Shown: piece by piece, positions 9,156-17,805 of the stretch
Numbering within the stretch: the stretch's first letter is position 1
Layout: each line of letters starts with the position of its first letter
Assembly (NCBI GenBank): GCA_947443645.1
Contig: CANEXF010000009.1
Span: 95,701-159,700, forward strand
Source of the DNA: Comamonadaceae bacterium
GTDB lineage: Bacteria > Pseudomonadota > Gammaproteobacteria > Burkholderiales > Burkholderiaceae_C
Reading direction: 5' to 3'
Length of the DNA stretch: 64,000 bases
The notes under the pieces: generated by a model
Seen by the model: the letters and a program-made list of their open reading frames with translations, nothing else
Database searches by the model: none
What the model was told of the DNA's origin: nothing
Translations under genes and position numbers: made by a program

Positions 9156-10649
9156 ATGTCTCTACAAACGCCCAGTACGCACCCACAGCCGCCACGCATC
9201 CTCGTAATTGACGATGAGCCGGATTTGCGCACCCTCTATGAGCTGACTTTGCTCCGCGAAGGCTATCGGGTGGAAGCCGCGGAGGATTTGGCGCAAGCGC
9301 GCCAGCAGCTGCAGGAAAACCGCTTTGACGCGGTGATTACCGACATGCGCTTGCCCGACGGCCTGGGCCTGGAGCTGCTGCGCGAGTTGCTGGCGCAGCA
9401 AAGGCCTGAGCGCTGCGTGGTCATCACGGCGCATGGTTCGGCCGAAAATGCCGTCGAGGCACTGAAGGCCGGCGCATTCGACTATCTGACCAAACCGGTT
9501 GATCTGAAACAGTTCAGAAACGTGGTCGCTTCGGCCATACAAGGCTCCAAGGTAGCTGCAGCTGCCGCAGAAGCCGAAGGCACCGGACTGGCGGCCACCC
9601 CGGGCGAGCAAGGCAGCCCGGGAACGTCTGAAAACCAGCCACGCAGCGGCAAATCGAGTCTGGCTGCCAGCGTACTGCAGCGCCTGGTCGGACATTCTGC
9701 GGTCATGCAGGCCGTCAAGTCGCGCATTGCCAAAGTGGCCGGCAGCATGGCGCCGGTGTTGATACAGGGCGAGTCCGGCACAGGCAAGGAACTCGTCGCA
9801 CGGGCGGTGCATGCATGCAGCCACCGCGCCAACGGACCGTTTATCGCTGTCAATTGCAGCGCCATACCGGAAAATCTGCTGGAAGCCGAGTTTTTCGGCG
9901 CACGCAAAGGCGCTTACACCGGTTCGGCACAAGACCGGCTCGGTTATTTCCAGGCGGCCAAAGGCGGGACCTTGTTTCTCGACGAGATTGGCGACCTGCC
10001 GCTGGCCATGCAGTCCAAGCTGCTAAGGGCCATCCAGGAGCGTGTGGTCAGGCCCCTGGGGTCATCGCAGGAGGAGACAGTTGATGTCAGGATTCTGAGC
10101 GCCTCCCACAAGGAGCTTGGCGCGGAGGTTGAGGCCGGACGGTTTCGCCAGGACCTGTACTACCGGCTCAATGTCATCGTGATCGAAGTCCCCCCGCTGC
10201 GCGAGCGCCGGGAAGATTTGCCCGAGCTCTGCGCGGCGCTGCTGGCCAGAATCTGCCAGGAGTCGGGTTTTAAGCTTCCGGTGCTCACGCCAGCCGTGCT
10301 GGAGCAGCTTGGCGACCACCCGTTCAGCGGCAACGTGCGGGAGCTGGAAAACATTCTGCACCGCTCGGTTGCCCTGAGCGAACACGGCGAGCTGGTGCTG
10401 GACGCAGCGCAAGCGCCATTGTCCAAAGGCCAGGAAACTGCGCTTGCGCCTACGCCAGCAGGCGTGCCTGACAATCTGCAGGACTACCTTGACGCGCAGG
10501 AACGGGACATCCTCTGCCAGGTGCTGCGTGAGACGCGCTTTAACCGCACTGCAGCCGCAGCCAAATTGGGCTTGAGCCTGCGCCAGATCCGCTACCGGAT
10601 TGCACGATTGAACATCACCATGCCCGATGGCGCGGAAGACCATGGCTGA
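9156..10649 (+). CDS. pilR: PilR-type sigma-54-dependent response regulator
   Basis: 497 residues: a receiver domain (VIDDEPDLR, ITDMRLPDG with the phospho-Asp, TKP), a central AAA+ domain with Walker A GESGTGKE and Walker B GTLFLDEIGD, and a C-terminal Fis-type HTH (FNRTAAAAKLGLSLRQIRYRI). The sigma-54 contact loop reads GAYTGS rather than the canonical GAFTGA. The Phe-to-Tyr change is common; the final Ala-to-Ser is less so. ATG 9156 is taken because it follows the pilS stop directly; an in-frame ATG at 9132 lies within pilS. It overlaps the start of ampD. Confidence 0.93.
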   Translation: MSLQTPSTHPQPPRILVIDDEPDLRTLYELTLLREGYRVEAAEDLAQARQQLQENRFDAVITDMRLPDGLGLELLRELLAQQRPERCVVITAHGSAENAVEALKAGAFDYLTKPVDLKQFRNVVASAIQGSKVAAAAAEAEGTGLAATPGEQGSPGTSENQPRSGKSSLAASVLQRLVGHSAVMQAVKSRIAKVAGSMAPVLIQGESGTGKELVARAVHACSHRANGPFIAVNCSAIPENLLEAEFFGARKGAYTGSAQDRLGYFQAAKGGTLFLDEIGDLPLAMQSKLLRAIQERVVRPLGSSQEETVDVRILSASHKELGAEVEAGRFRQDLYYRLNVIVIEVPPLRERREDLPELCAALLARICQESGFKLPVLTPAVLEQLGDHPFSGNVRELENILHRSVALSEHGELVLDAAQAPLSKGQETALAPTPAGVPDNLQDYLDAQERDILCQVLRETRFNRTAAAAKLGLSLRQIRYRIARLNITMPDGAEDHG

Positions 10650-11226
10650 AACTGGCGCCGCCGCGCTCTGGCAGCAGGGCTGGTACCGCTATGCCAGGGC
10701 CATGGCCTCGCCCAACTTCGGCGCGCGACCCGATCAGGCCAGTATTGACCTGCTGGTGCTCCACTCGATCAGCCTGCCGCCTGGAGAATTCGGCAACGGC
10801 CAGGTGCAGCGCCTGTTCACCAACCAGCTGGACTGGGACGCCCATCCCTACTTTCAGGGCATACGCGGCTTGCAGGTCTCTGCCCACTTTTTCATCACCC
10901 GCACTGGCGAGCTTTGGCAGTTTGTCAGCTGCCAGGACCGGGCCTGGCATGCCGGGCAGTCAAGCTACCGGGGCCGGAGCAAATGCAACGACGACTCGAT
11001 TGGCATTGAGCTGGAGGGACTAGAAGGCGGTCTTTTCGAAGCGCCGCAGTATGAAACCCTGACGGCGCTGTGCGCAGCCGTCATGGCGCACTATCCAATT
11101 GCGCACATTGCGGGACACGAGCACATCGCAGCGGGTCGAAAGCAGGACCCGGGCCCAGGTTTTGACTGGCCTTTGCTGAAGCAGGCGCTGGCGGCACCCG
11201 AGCCTTTTTTTCCGCCGTCAACGTAA
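10642..11226 (+). CDS. ampD: 1,6-anhydro-N-acetylmuramyl-L-alanine amidase AmpD
   Basis: A 194-residue zinc amidase that cleaves 1,6-anhydroMurNAc-peptides during peptidoglycan recycling in the cytoplasm. Expected ligands and catalytic residues are visible: His in LLVLHSISLPPG, Glu in SIGIELEG, His in IAGHEHIAAG and Asp in RKQDPGPGF. The start at 10642 lies inside the pilR stop region; a second ATG five codons earlier (10627) is possible. The recycling ligase mpl is encoded elsewhere in this window. No ampR/ampC pair is adjacent. Confidence 0.93.
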   Translation: MAETGAAALWQQGWYRYARAMASPNFGARPDQASIDLLVLHSISLPPGEFGNGQVQRLFTNQLDWDAHPYFQGIRGLQVSAHFFITRTGELWQFVSCQDRAWHAGQSSYRGRSKCNDDSIGIELEGLEGGLFEAPQYETLTALCAAVMAHYPIAHIAGHEHIAAGRKQDPGPGFDWPLLKQALAAPEPFFPPST

Positions 11227-11485
11227 CAAGCTCCTACAAAAAGCGGCCTGCTCACGCGCGCGGAAACAGGACTTTTGCGCAAGTTTTGCCGGCTAATCCA
11301 GGATTGGCGGGCATTGACAAACCAAAGCCTGCGCCAAGGCGCATAAACACTGCATATCGCCTACAAGATCCAAGCCCAGCAAGGCCCGCAGGGCTGTCAG
11401 CGGAAGGCCGCTTGGTCCGGCGCTCAAATGCACCTATTTGGACCTCGGCGTAACTAAAAGTTCTAGGTAAAAATACAGGGTCAAA
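11227..11485. other. Gene-free upstream part of the ampD-nrdA gap
   Basis: The gap between ampD and nrdA is 508 bp. This part has no credible coding frame, tRNA or terminator. It contains GC-rich inverted segments of uncertain meaning. The downstream part carries the nrdA promoter and NrdR boxes. Confidence 0.5.
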
Positions 11486-11501
11486 ACACTACCTGTAGTG
11501 C
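11486..11501. promoter_or_regulatory. NrdR box 1 upstream of nrdAB
   Basis: ACACTACCTGTAGTGC fits the partly palindromic NrdR consensus (ACAC-W-A...T-W-GTGT). NrdR is the ATP-cone/zinc-finger repressor of ribonucleotide reductase genes. Box 2 begins exactly 31 bp downstream, about three helical turns, the usual arrangement for paired NrdR boxes. Confidence 0.85.
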
Positions 11502-11529
11502 TTGAATTCACATCAGACCCTAGGTATAG
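11502..11529 (+). promoter_or_regulatory. Probable sigma-70 promoter of nrdAB
   Basis: TTGAAT (11502-11507) and TATAGT (11524-11529) are separated by 16 bp. The -35 immediately follows NrdR box 1 and the -10 lies inside box 2, so repressor binding would occlude RNA polymerase. It predicts a 5' leader of about 200 nt before nrdA. Confidence 0.65.
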
Positions 11530-11532
11530 TGT
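11517..11532. promoter_or_regulatory. NrdR box 2 upstream of nrdAB
   Basis: ACCCTAGGTATAGTGT matches the consensus in the conserved outer positions and overlaps the probable -10 box. It is in helical phase with box 1. Confidence 0.85.
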
Positions 11533-11734
11533 GCAGACCCGCTCAGGTTTGGTGTCAATCAGACGCTCAAAAAGTGCTCTTCTGGTCAACGTTGAGCCCC
11601 TGGCTTCAACGATCAACAGCAAATGAGCCGGTGTTCCAAGTGCCTTTGAAAGTCTTGCGTACCACGTCAAACCAGCCGAATACACGCGTCACCGATCAGC
11701 AGAACAACGAATAGAAAAAGTCAAGAGGAAGCCC

Positions 11735-14659
11735 ATGCAAACAGCTCAAAACACCGCCCTCGCCGGCACCGGCGCGGTAGCCGTCAACCTGCACAGCAGC
11801 GACAGCGCTGGCCAGACAAACCCCTTCAGCAACTACCAGATCATCCGCCGCAATGGCTCGGTGGTGCCTTTCGAACCCAACAAAATTGCGGTTGCCATGA
11901 TGAAGGCATTCCTTGCCGTGCATGGCACGCAGGGTGCGGCTTCAGCCAGTGTTCGCGAGACCGTGGACGAGCTGACCCAGGCCGTCATGCGCGCCCTGAT
12001 GCGCTCGCGACCAGGCGGCGGCACCTTTCATATTGAAGATGTGCAGGACCAGGTTGAGCTCGGCCTGATGCGCGGCGGTCACCACGAAATTGCCCGGGCC
12101 TACGTGCTCTACCGCGAAAAGCGCACCCAGGAGCGCGCGCGCCAGCCGCAAGCCCAAACACCGGCGCCGGTGCTGATTCACGTGATGGACGGTGGCAAAA
12201 AAGTTGCGCTCGATATCCGCAATCTGCAAGCACTGATCGAGGCTTCCTGCGCCAATCTGGGCGCTGATGTCAAAGCCGACCCTATCGTGGCGGAAACCAT
12301 GCGCAACCTGTACGACGGCGTACCGATTGACGAGGTTTACAAGGCGTCCATTCTGGCGGCTCGTACCCTGATCGAAAAAGATCCGGACTACACCTACGCC
12401 ACCGCGCGCCTGCTGATGCACACCATACGCCGCGAAGTGCTGGGCGAAGAAGTCGCACAGGAAGAAATGGCGACCCGCTACGCCGAATACTTCCCGAAAT
12501 TCATCGCCAAGGGCGTTCAAAACGACTTGCTCGACGAGAAACTCCAGCAGTTCGACCTGGCCCGTCTGGGCGCTGCGCTCAAGCCGGAACGCGACCTGCA
12601 GTTTGACTACCTCGGTTTGCAGACCCTGTTTGACCGCTACTTTCTGCACGTGCGCAAGCAGCGCATCGAACTGCCGCAGGCTTTCTTCATGCGCGTGGCC
12701 ATGGGCCTGTCGCTCAACGAGATCAACCGCGAAGAGCGGGCCATAGAGTTCTACGAAATCCTGTCCTCGTTTGACTTCATGTCCAGCACGCCCACGCTGT
12801 TCAATGCCGGAACACTGCGTTCACAGCTGTCTTCGTGCTACCTGACCACGGTGGCTGACGATCTGGGCGGCATCTATGACGCCATCAAGGAAAACGCGCT
12901 GCTGTCGAAATTTGCCGGCGGCTTGGGCAATGACTGGACACCTGTGCGTGCACTGGGCGCACACATCAAGGGCACCAATGGCGAATCCCAGGGCGTCGTG
13001 CCTTTCCTGAAAGTGGTCAATGACACCGCCGTGGCGGTCAACCAGGGCGGCAAACGCAAGGGCGCGGTTTGCGCCTACCTGGAAACCTGGCACCTCGACA
13101 TCGAAGAGTTCCTGGAGTTGCGCAAGAACACCGGCGACGACCGCCGCCGTACGCACGACATGAACACCGCCAACTGGATCCCTGACCTGTTCATGCGCCG
13201 CGTGATGGAAAAAGGTACCTGGACGCTGTTCTCGCCCAACGACACGCCGGATCTGCATGACAAGTTCGGCAAGGAATTCGAAGCCATTTACACCGCTTAT
13301 GAAGCCAGAGCGGCGCGTGGCGAGATCAAGCCCTCGCGCACCCTGCAGGCGACCGACATGTGGCGCAAGATGCTGTCCATGCTGTTTGAGACCGGCCACC
13401 CCTGGATCACCTTCAAGGATGTCTGCAACATCCGCTCGCCACAGCAGCATGTGGGCGTCGTTCACTCCTCCAACCTGTGCACCGAGATCACGCTCAACAC
13501 CAGCGAGACCGAAACGGCTGTCTGCAATCTGGGCTCGGTCAATCTGGTCCAGCATTTGAAGAAAACGCCTGAGGGCGTCATGGTGCTCGACCACGCGAAG
13601 CTGCAAAAGACCATCACCACGGCCATGCGCATGCTGGACAACGTGATCGACATCAACTACTACGCCGTCAAGAAAGCGCGTGACTCCAACATGCGCCACC
13701 GCCCTGTGGGCCTGGGCATCATGGGCTTTCAGGACTGCCTGTACGAGCTGCGCGTACCCTACGCTTCCCAGGAAGCTGTCGAGTTCGCCGACAAATCCAT
13801 GGAAGCGGTCTGCTACCACGCCTACTGGGCGTCCACCGAACTGGCCAAAGAGCGCGGCAAATACGCCAGCTACAAGGGCTCGCTTTGGGACCAGGGCATC
13901 TTGCCGCTGGACACCCTGGACATGCTGGAAAAGGAGCGCGGCGGCTACGTTGAAGTCGACCGTTCCATCACGCTGGACTGGGAAGTGCTGCGCAAGAAAA
14001 TTGCACAGGACGGCATGCGCAACTCCAATTGCGTGGCGATTGCGCCCACCGCCACCATCTCCAACATCATTGGCGTGGATGCCTGCATTGAGCCATGCTT
14101 TGGCAATCTGTCGGTGAAGTCCAACCTGTCCGGCGAATTCACCGTCATCAATCATTACCTGGTGCGTGACCTCAAACAGCTGGGTTTGTGGGACGAAGTG
14201 ATGGTTGTGGACCTCAAGCACTTCGACGGCTCGCTGCGTCCGATTGACCGCGTACCGCAGGAAATCAAGTCGCTGTATGCCACCGCTTTTGAAGTCGAGA
14301 CTTCGTGGATTGTGGAAGCTGCAGCACGGCGCCAGAAATGGATTGACCAGGCGCAATCGCTGAATATCTACATGGCAGGCGCATCTGGCAAAAAGCTCGA
14401 CGAGACCTACAAACTGGCCTGGTTGCGCGGCCTGAAAACGACTTACTATCTGCGCACACAAAGCGCTACGCACGCAGAAAAATCAACCGTTACCGCAGGC
14501 AAGATGAACTCGGTCTCGTCAAGCACGGCAACAGCCTCCAGCGGCATGAGCGCACTGGACGCAGCCGCCGCTGCGGCACAAGCGCAAATGAATGCCGTGC
14601 CTGCAACCGACATCAAATTCTGCGCTATTGATGATCCTGGTTGCGAGGCCTGCCAGTAA
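11735..14659 (+). CDS. nrdA: Class Ia ribonucleoside-diphosphate reductase, alpha subunit
   Basis: A 974-residue large subunit that reduces NDPs to dNDPs. The N-terminus has a full ATP-cone (about residues 33-125, starting YQIIRRNGSVVPFEPNKI) and a second cone-like region (about 150-235), so tandem cones are likely, as in some proteobacterial NrdA. Active-site cysteines are visible in QLSSCYLTT, NLCTEITLN and TAVCNLGSVNL, and the C-terminal redox pair in PGCEACQ. Two NrdR boxes control it. nrdB lies 132 bp downstream past two strong hairpins. The protein is longer than E. coli NrdA (761) because of the extra cone and a Ser/Ala-rich linker before the tail. Confidence 0.97.
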   Translation: MQTAQNTALAGTGAVAVNLHSSDSAGQTNPFSNYQIIRRNGSVVPFEPNKIAVAMMKAFLAVHGTQGAASASVRETVDELTQAVMRALMRSRPGGGTFHIEDVQDQVELGLMRGGHHEIARAYVLYREKRTQERARQPQAQTPAPVLIHVMDGGKKVALDIRNLQALIEASCANLGADVKADPIVAETMRNLYDGVPIDEVYKASILAARTLIEKDPDYTYATARLLMHTIRREVLGEEVAQEEMATRYAEYFPKFIAKGVQNDLLDEKLQQFDLARLGAALKPERDLQFDYLGLQTLFDRYFLHVRKQRIELPQAFFMRVAMGLSLNEINREERAIEFYEILSSFDFMSSTPTLFNAGTLRSQLSSCYLTTVADDLGGIYDAIKENALLSKFAGGLGNDWTPVRALGAHIKGTNGESQGVVPFLKVVNDTAVAVNQGGKRKGAVCAYLETWHLDIEEFLELRKNTGDDRRRTHDMNTANWIPDLFMRRVMEKGTWTLFSPNDTPDLHDKFGKEFEAIYTAYEARAARGEIKPSRTLQATDMWRKMLSMLFETGHPWITFKDVCNIRSPQQHVGVVHSSNLCTEITLNTSETETAVCNLGSVNLVQHLKKTPEGVMVLDHAKLQKTITTAMRMLDNVIDINYYAVKKARDSNMRHRPVGLGIMGFQDCLYELRVPYASQEAVEFADKSMEAVCYHAYWASTELAKERGKYASYKGSLWDQGILPLDTLDMLEKERGGYVEVDRSITLDWEVLRKKIAQDGMRNSNCVAIAPTATISNIIGVDACIEPCFGNLSVKSNLSGEFTVINHYLVRDLKQLGLWDEVMVVDLKHFDGSLRPIDRVPQEIKSLYATAFEVETSWIVEAAARRQKWIDQAQSLNIYMAGASGKKLDETYKLAWLRGLKTTYYLRTQSATHAEKSTVTAGKMNSVSSSTATASSGMSALDAAAAAAQAQMNAVPATDIKFCAIDDPGCEACQ

Positions 14660-14662
14660 AAA

Positions 14663-14706
14663 AATTGCATCGTGTCGTGAAGCTTCGCACACGATTCGAT
14701 GCAATT
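14663..14706. repeat. Inverted repeat between nrdA and nrdB (hairpin 1)
   Basis: AATTGCATCG (14663-14672) pairs perfectly with CGATGCAATT (14697-14706), with further inner complementarity (TCGTG/CACGA). It follows the nrdA stop by a few bases. No T-tract follows, so it does not look like a simple rho-independent terminator. Confidence 0.7.
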
Positions 14707-14723
14707 GAGCAACACTAATTTGA

Positions 14724-14759
14724 AGCGATATGAATGAACACTTTTCATTTTGTATCGCT
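14724..14759. repeat. Inverted repeat between nrdA and nrdB (hairpin 2)
   Basis: AGCGATA (14724-14730) pairs with TATCGCT (14753-14759), with an inner AATG/CATT pairing. Tandem with hairpin 1 and about 30 bp before the nrdB start. It may affect mRNA processing or the relative yield of the two subunits. Confidence 0.6.
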
Positions 14760-14791
14760 GCTTTCATAATCACGAAATATTGGAAATCTTT

Positions 14792-16033
14792 ATGCTGACC
14801 TGGGACGAAGAAGTCAAACCATCATCGCAACAATCACTCAACAGCGGCATGCTCGATAGCCGCTCGATGGAACTTCCGCTGCCATCTTCTGTGCAGCCCC
14901 AAGCGCAAATGCGCATGCTCAATGACGGTGCCTTCGCTCCGTCGGCTACCGCGCCAAACAGCCCTGCTGCGCCAGCCGCTGCAAAAATTGACAATGCAAT
15001 CGCGACACCTGGCGCCAGGCGCGTCAAGGCGTCCGACAAACGCATCATCAACGGCCAGACCGACGTGAACCAGCTGGTTCCGTTCAAATACAAATGGGCT
15101 TGGGAAAAATACCTGGCCACCTGCGCCAACCACTGGATGCCGCAGGAAGTCAACATGACCCGCGACATTGCACTCTGGAAGGACCCCAATGGCCTGACAG
15201 AAGACGAGCGCCGTCTGGTCAAGCGCAACCTGGGCTTTTTTGTGACCGCAGATTCACTCGCGGCCAACAACATCGTTCTTGGTACCTACCGCCATATCAC
15301 CGCGCCAGAATGCCGCCAGTTCCTGCTTCGTCAGGCGTTTGAAGAAGCGATTCACACCCACGCCTACCAGTACATCACCGAGTCACTCGGTCTGGACGAG
15401 GCCGAGATCTTCAACGCCTACAACGAAGTGCAGTCGATCCGCGACAAGGACCAGTTCCTGATTCCCTTCATTGCCGTCATCTCAGACCCCAACTTCAAGA
15501 CCGGCACACCCGAAGCGGACCAGACCCTGCTCAAGTCACTGATCGTTTTTGCCTGCCTCATGGAAGGTCTGTTTTTCTACGTTGGCTTCACGCAGATTCT
15601 TGCCCTGGGTCGGCAAAACAAGATGACCGGTGCGGCCGAGCAGTACCAGTACATCCTGCGGGACGAGTCCATGCACTGCAACTTCGGCATCGACCTGATC
15701 AACCAGCTCAAGCTGGAAAATCCGCATTTGTGGACAGCAGAGTTCAAGGCTGAGATCATTGCGTTGTTCATGCAGGCCGTCGAGCTCGAGTACCGTTATG
15801 CCGAAGACACCATGCCACGTGGCGTGCTTGGGCTGAACGCGTCCATGTTCAAAGGCTATTTGCGCTATATCGCCAATCGCCGCGCTACGCAGATTGGTCT
15901 GGAAGCCCTGTTCCCCAATGAGGAGAACCCGTTTCCGTGGATGAGCGAAATGATTGACTTGAAGAAGGAACGCAACTTCTTTGAAACCCGTGTGATCGAG
16001 TACCAATCAGGCGGCGCTCTGTCCTGGGATTGA
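14792..16033 (+). CDS. nrdB: Class Ia ribonucleoside-diphosphate reductase, beta subunit
   Basis: A 413-residue small subunit that houses the di-iron centre and tyrosyl radical. Iron ligands and the radical Tyr are recognisable: Asp in [11 protein letters not shown], Glu and His with the Tyr four residues on in [12 protein letters not shown], and Glu/His in [10 protein letters not shown]. The first 85 residues (Pro/Ala/Ser-rich) have no counterpart in the E. coli protein. ATG 14792 starts MLTWDEEV, the usual beginning in related species. Expected to be co-expressed with nrdA under NrdR. Confidence 0.97.
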   Translation: MLTWDEEVKPSSQQSLNSGMLDSRSMELPLPSSVQPQAQMRMLNDGAFAPSATAPNSPAAPAAAKIDNAIATPGARRVKASDKRIINGQTDVNQLVPFKYKWAWEKYLATCANHWMPQEVNMTRDIALWKDPNGLTEDERRLVKRNLGFFVTADSLAANNIVLGTYRHITAPECRQFLLRQAFEEAIHTHAYQYITESLGLDEAEIFNAYNEVQSIRDKDQFLIPFIAVISDPNFKTGTPEADQTLLKSLIVFACLMEGLFFYVGFTQILALGRQNKMTGAAEQYQYILRDESMHCNFGIDLINQLKLENPHLWTAEFKAEIIALFMQAVELEYRYAEDTMPRGVLGLNASMFKGYLRYIANRRATQIGLEALFPNEENPFPWMSEMIDLKKERNFFETRVIEYQSGGALSWD

Positions 16034-16089
16034 TTGATTTATCCACAACATGATTTCTAGACTTGCAATGACCAGTGACGCTTACCAAA

Positions 16090-16175
16090 GAGTACGCATT
16101 GGGCTTTGCTCCTGTGTTCGCGGCGCTGGGCCCGGTTATCCGTTGGCCCAACGCCGTGAATCGCTTTGCGTACTC
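16090..16175. repeat. Nested inverted repeats in the leader of the H1-like gene
   Basis: Outer arms GAGTACGCA (16090-16098) and TGCGTACTC (16167-16175) enclose inner arms GGCGCTGGGCC (16122-16132) and GGCCCAACGCC (16145-16155, one G-U). If transcribed, this forms a long stem ending about 40 nt before the start codon, leaving the ribosome site free. Confidence 0.65.
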
Positions 16176-16217
16176 CAAACGTGAAGTGCTCTTTGCAACG
16201 TGATCAAGGAGAAAACT

Positions 16218-16733
16218 ATGGCAACTGCGAAAAAAACCGTAGCTAAAAAAGCTGCACCAAAGAAAGCACCGGCTAAAAAAGTAGCCGTTAAGAAAGTCGC
16301 TGCGAAGAAAGTCGTTGCTAAAAAAGCACCGGCCAAAAAAGTAGCTGCAAAGAAAGTCGCTGCTAAAAAAGTCGTCGCTAAAAAAGCACCGGCCAAAAAA
16401 GTAGCTGCTAAAAAAGTCGCGGCCAAGAAAGTTGTCGCGAAAAAAGTCGTTGCTAAAAAAGCACCGGCTAAAAAAGTAGCCGCCAAGAAAGTTGCTGCCA
16501 AGAAAGCCGTCGCTAAAAAAGCACCGGCCAAAAAAGTAGCCGCCAAGAAAGCCGCTGCAAAAAAAGCGCCAGCAAAAAAAGCTGCCGCAAAGAAAGTAGC
16601 GAAAAAGCCCGCTGCCAAGAAAGCCGCGAAAAAACCCGCTGCGAAGGCACCTGCCACACCGGCTGCCCCTGCGGCTCAGACAACTCTGAACCCGCAAGCT
16701 GCTTGGCCGTTTCCAACTGCCAGCAAGCCTTAA
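16218..16733 (+). CDS. Histone H1-like Lys/Ala/Pro-rich nucleoid protein
   Basis: 171 residues, almost wholly built from AAKKV and KKAPAKKV repeats, followed by a short non-repetitive tail ([15 protein letters not shown]). The composition resembles the C-terminal tail of eukaryotic H1 and bacterial H1-like proteins of Bordetella and Chlamydia, which bind DNA through charge. It should be cytoplasmic and nucleoid-associated. A good ribosome site (AAGGAG) precedes ATG 16218, and a terminator follows the stop. The coding DNA is itself a set of near-identical direct repeats, so repeat number may vary between strains. Confidence 0.88.
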   Translation: MATAKKTVAKKAAPKKAPAKKVAVKKVAAKKVVAKKAPAKKVAAKKVAAKKVVAKKAPAKKVAAKKVAAKKVVAKKVVAKKAPAKKVAAKKVAAKKAVAKKAPAKKVAAKKAAAKKAPAKKAAAKKVAKKPAAKKAAKKPAAKAPATPAAPAAQTTLNPQAAWPFPTASKP

Positions 16734-16756
16734 GCAGACAGTCCTTGTTGCTTGAA

Positions 16757-16787
16757 AGCCCGGCGTCACAGACGCTGGGCTTTTTTT
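16757..16787 (+). terminator. Rho-independent terminator of the H1-like gene
   Basis: An 11-bp stem (AGCCCGGCGTC/GACGCTGGGCT, one G-U) with a 3-nt loop is followed by seven T, 24 bp after the stop codon. Confidence 0.9.
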
Positions 16788-16825
16788 ATGGGCCCAGCGT
16801 TCTCTGAAAAACGGAATCTGCTACC

Positions 16826-16861
16826 AAATAAGTAGCTAATTACGCCCGCCGAATGGGCGTA
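16826..16861. repeat. Interspersed GTAGCTGC-type repeat, copy 3
   Basis: Plus-strand AATAAGTAGCTAATTACGCCC aligns with copies 4-6 over the first 20 bases or so. It ends in a perfect 7-bp hairpin, TACGCCC (16841-16847) with GGGCGTA (16855-16861). Lies between the convergent H1-like and kinase genes. Confidence 0.65.
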
Positions 16862-16870
16862 TCCACGACT

Positions 16871-17773
16871 TTAGTTGCTCAAACCCAGGGATTCCAAGGT
16901 GTAGTTCTGTCCGCCGCGAAAGGCAATCTTGTGCGCGCCTACCCGGTTGCCAAGCTCCGCGCAGCGAACCAGAGGCCAGCCTTTTTCCAGGCCAAACAGC
17001 AATGCGCCGCGAAACGCATCGCCGCAGCCGGTCGGATCCACCACTTCCTTGGCCAGGACCGGCGGTACCAGTGTTTTTTCACCAGCCACCCAGACTTCGC
17101 AACCCTGAGCGCCCAGTGTGACGATCAGCCCCTGCACGCGCAGTGACAACTCTGCGCTGGACAAACCGGTGCGATCACTGAGCAACTTCGCTTCGTAGTC
17201 GTTGACAGTCACCCAGCTGGCCAGGTCAACGAAATGGCTGAGTTCCTGGCCGTCAAACATGGGCAGACCCTGACCCGGATCGAACACAAAGGGAATCGCC
17301 GCGTCCTTGAACTGTTGGGCATGCTGCAGCATGGCATCACGCCCGTCCGGGGAAATAATGCCCAGCGTGATGTCGCTGCGCGCCGCGACTTCGGTGATGT
17401 GCGCCTGGGCCATCGCGCCTGGGTGAAAGGCCGTGATCTGGTTGTTGTCGCGGTCCGTCATGATCATGGCTTGCGCGGTGTAGCTGTCGCCGACCTCGCG
17501 CACAAACTCGGTGCTGATGCCCATGGTCTGCATGCGCGCGGCATACTCCGCGCCGTCGCTGCCGACAGTCGCCATCGGTAGCGGGTTGCCGCCAAGTTGC
17601 TTGAGCGCGTAGGCAATGTTGCCGGCGCAGCCGCCGAACTCGCGGCGCAATGCGGGCACGAGAAACGACACATTCAGGATGTGCAGCTGGTCGGGCAGGA
17701 TTTGCTCGGAAAACCGGCCCTCAAAGCTCATGATGGTGTCAAAGGCCAGGGAACCACAAATTACAGCAGACAT
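16871..17773 (-). CDS. PfkB-family (adenosine/nucleoside-type) kinase
   Basis: 300 residues of the ribokinase fold. The N-terminal glycine-rich lid region (RREFGGCAGNIAYALKQLGG) and the PfkB signature with catalytic Asp (DPTGCGDAFRG) are clear. The N-terminal half (LPDQLHILNVSFLVPALRR) closely resembles the Burkholderia nucleoside kinase, so a nucleoside such as adenosine or inosine is a likelier substrate than a sugar. Convergent with the H1-like gene and transcribed away from it. The DUF3426 gene lies 32 bp upstream on the same strand. Confidence 0.82.
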   Translation of the reverse strand: MSAVICGSLAFDTIMSFEGRFSEQILPDQLHILNVSFLVPALRREFGGCAGNIAYALKQLGGNPLPMATVGSDGAEYAARMQTMGISTEFVREVGDSYTAQAMIMTDRDNNQITAFHPGAMAQAHITEVAARSDITLGIISPDGRDAMLQHAQQFKDAAIPFVFDPGQGLPMFDGQELSHFVDLASWVTVNDYEAKLLSDRTGLSSAELSLRVQGLIVTLGAQGCEVWVAGEKTLVPPVLAKEVVDPTGCGDAFRGALLFGLEKGWPLVRCAELGNRVGAHKIAFRGGQNYTLESLGLSN

Positions 17774-17805
17774 TAATTTTTTCTCAATTCACAAAAGTCA
17801 GGGAT

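Noticed and set aside
11330..11343. TGCGCC-AA-GGCGCA palindrome upstream of nrdA
   Set aside because: A 2-nt loop makes it a poor RNA hairpin and no known operator matches; it is too isolated to call.
12821..14473. 550-codon minus-strand frame inside nrdA
   Set aside because: Antisense to a clearly conserved gene; GC-rich codon usage leaves such frames open by chance. The same applies to long antisense frames in ftsA, ftsI, rodA, accC and the RNase gene.
16230..16600. Regular direct repeats suggesting a CRISPR array
   Set aside because: The repeats have no unique spacers and encode the H1-like protein in frame.
15885..16769. Long minus-strand frames opposite the H1-like gene
   Set aside because: They are an effect of the repetitive AAG/GCT codons: the reverse strand gives Phe/Leu/Gly-rich or AFLA repeats with no ribosome site or homology.
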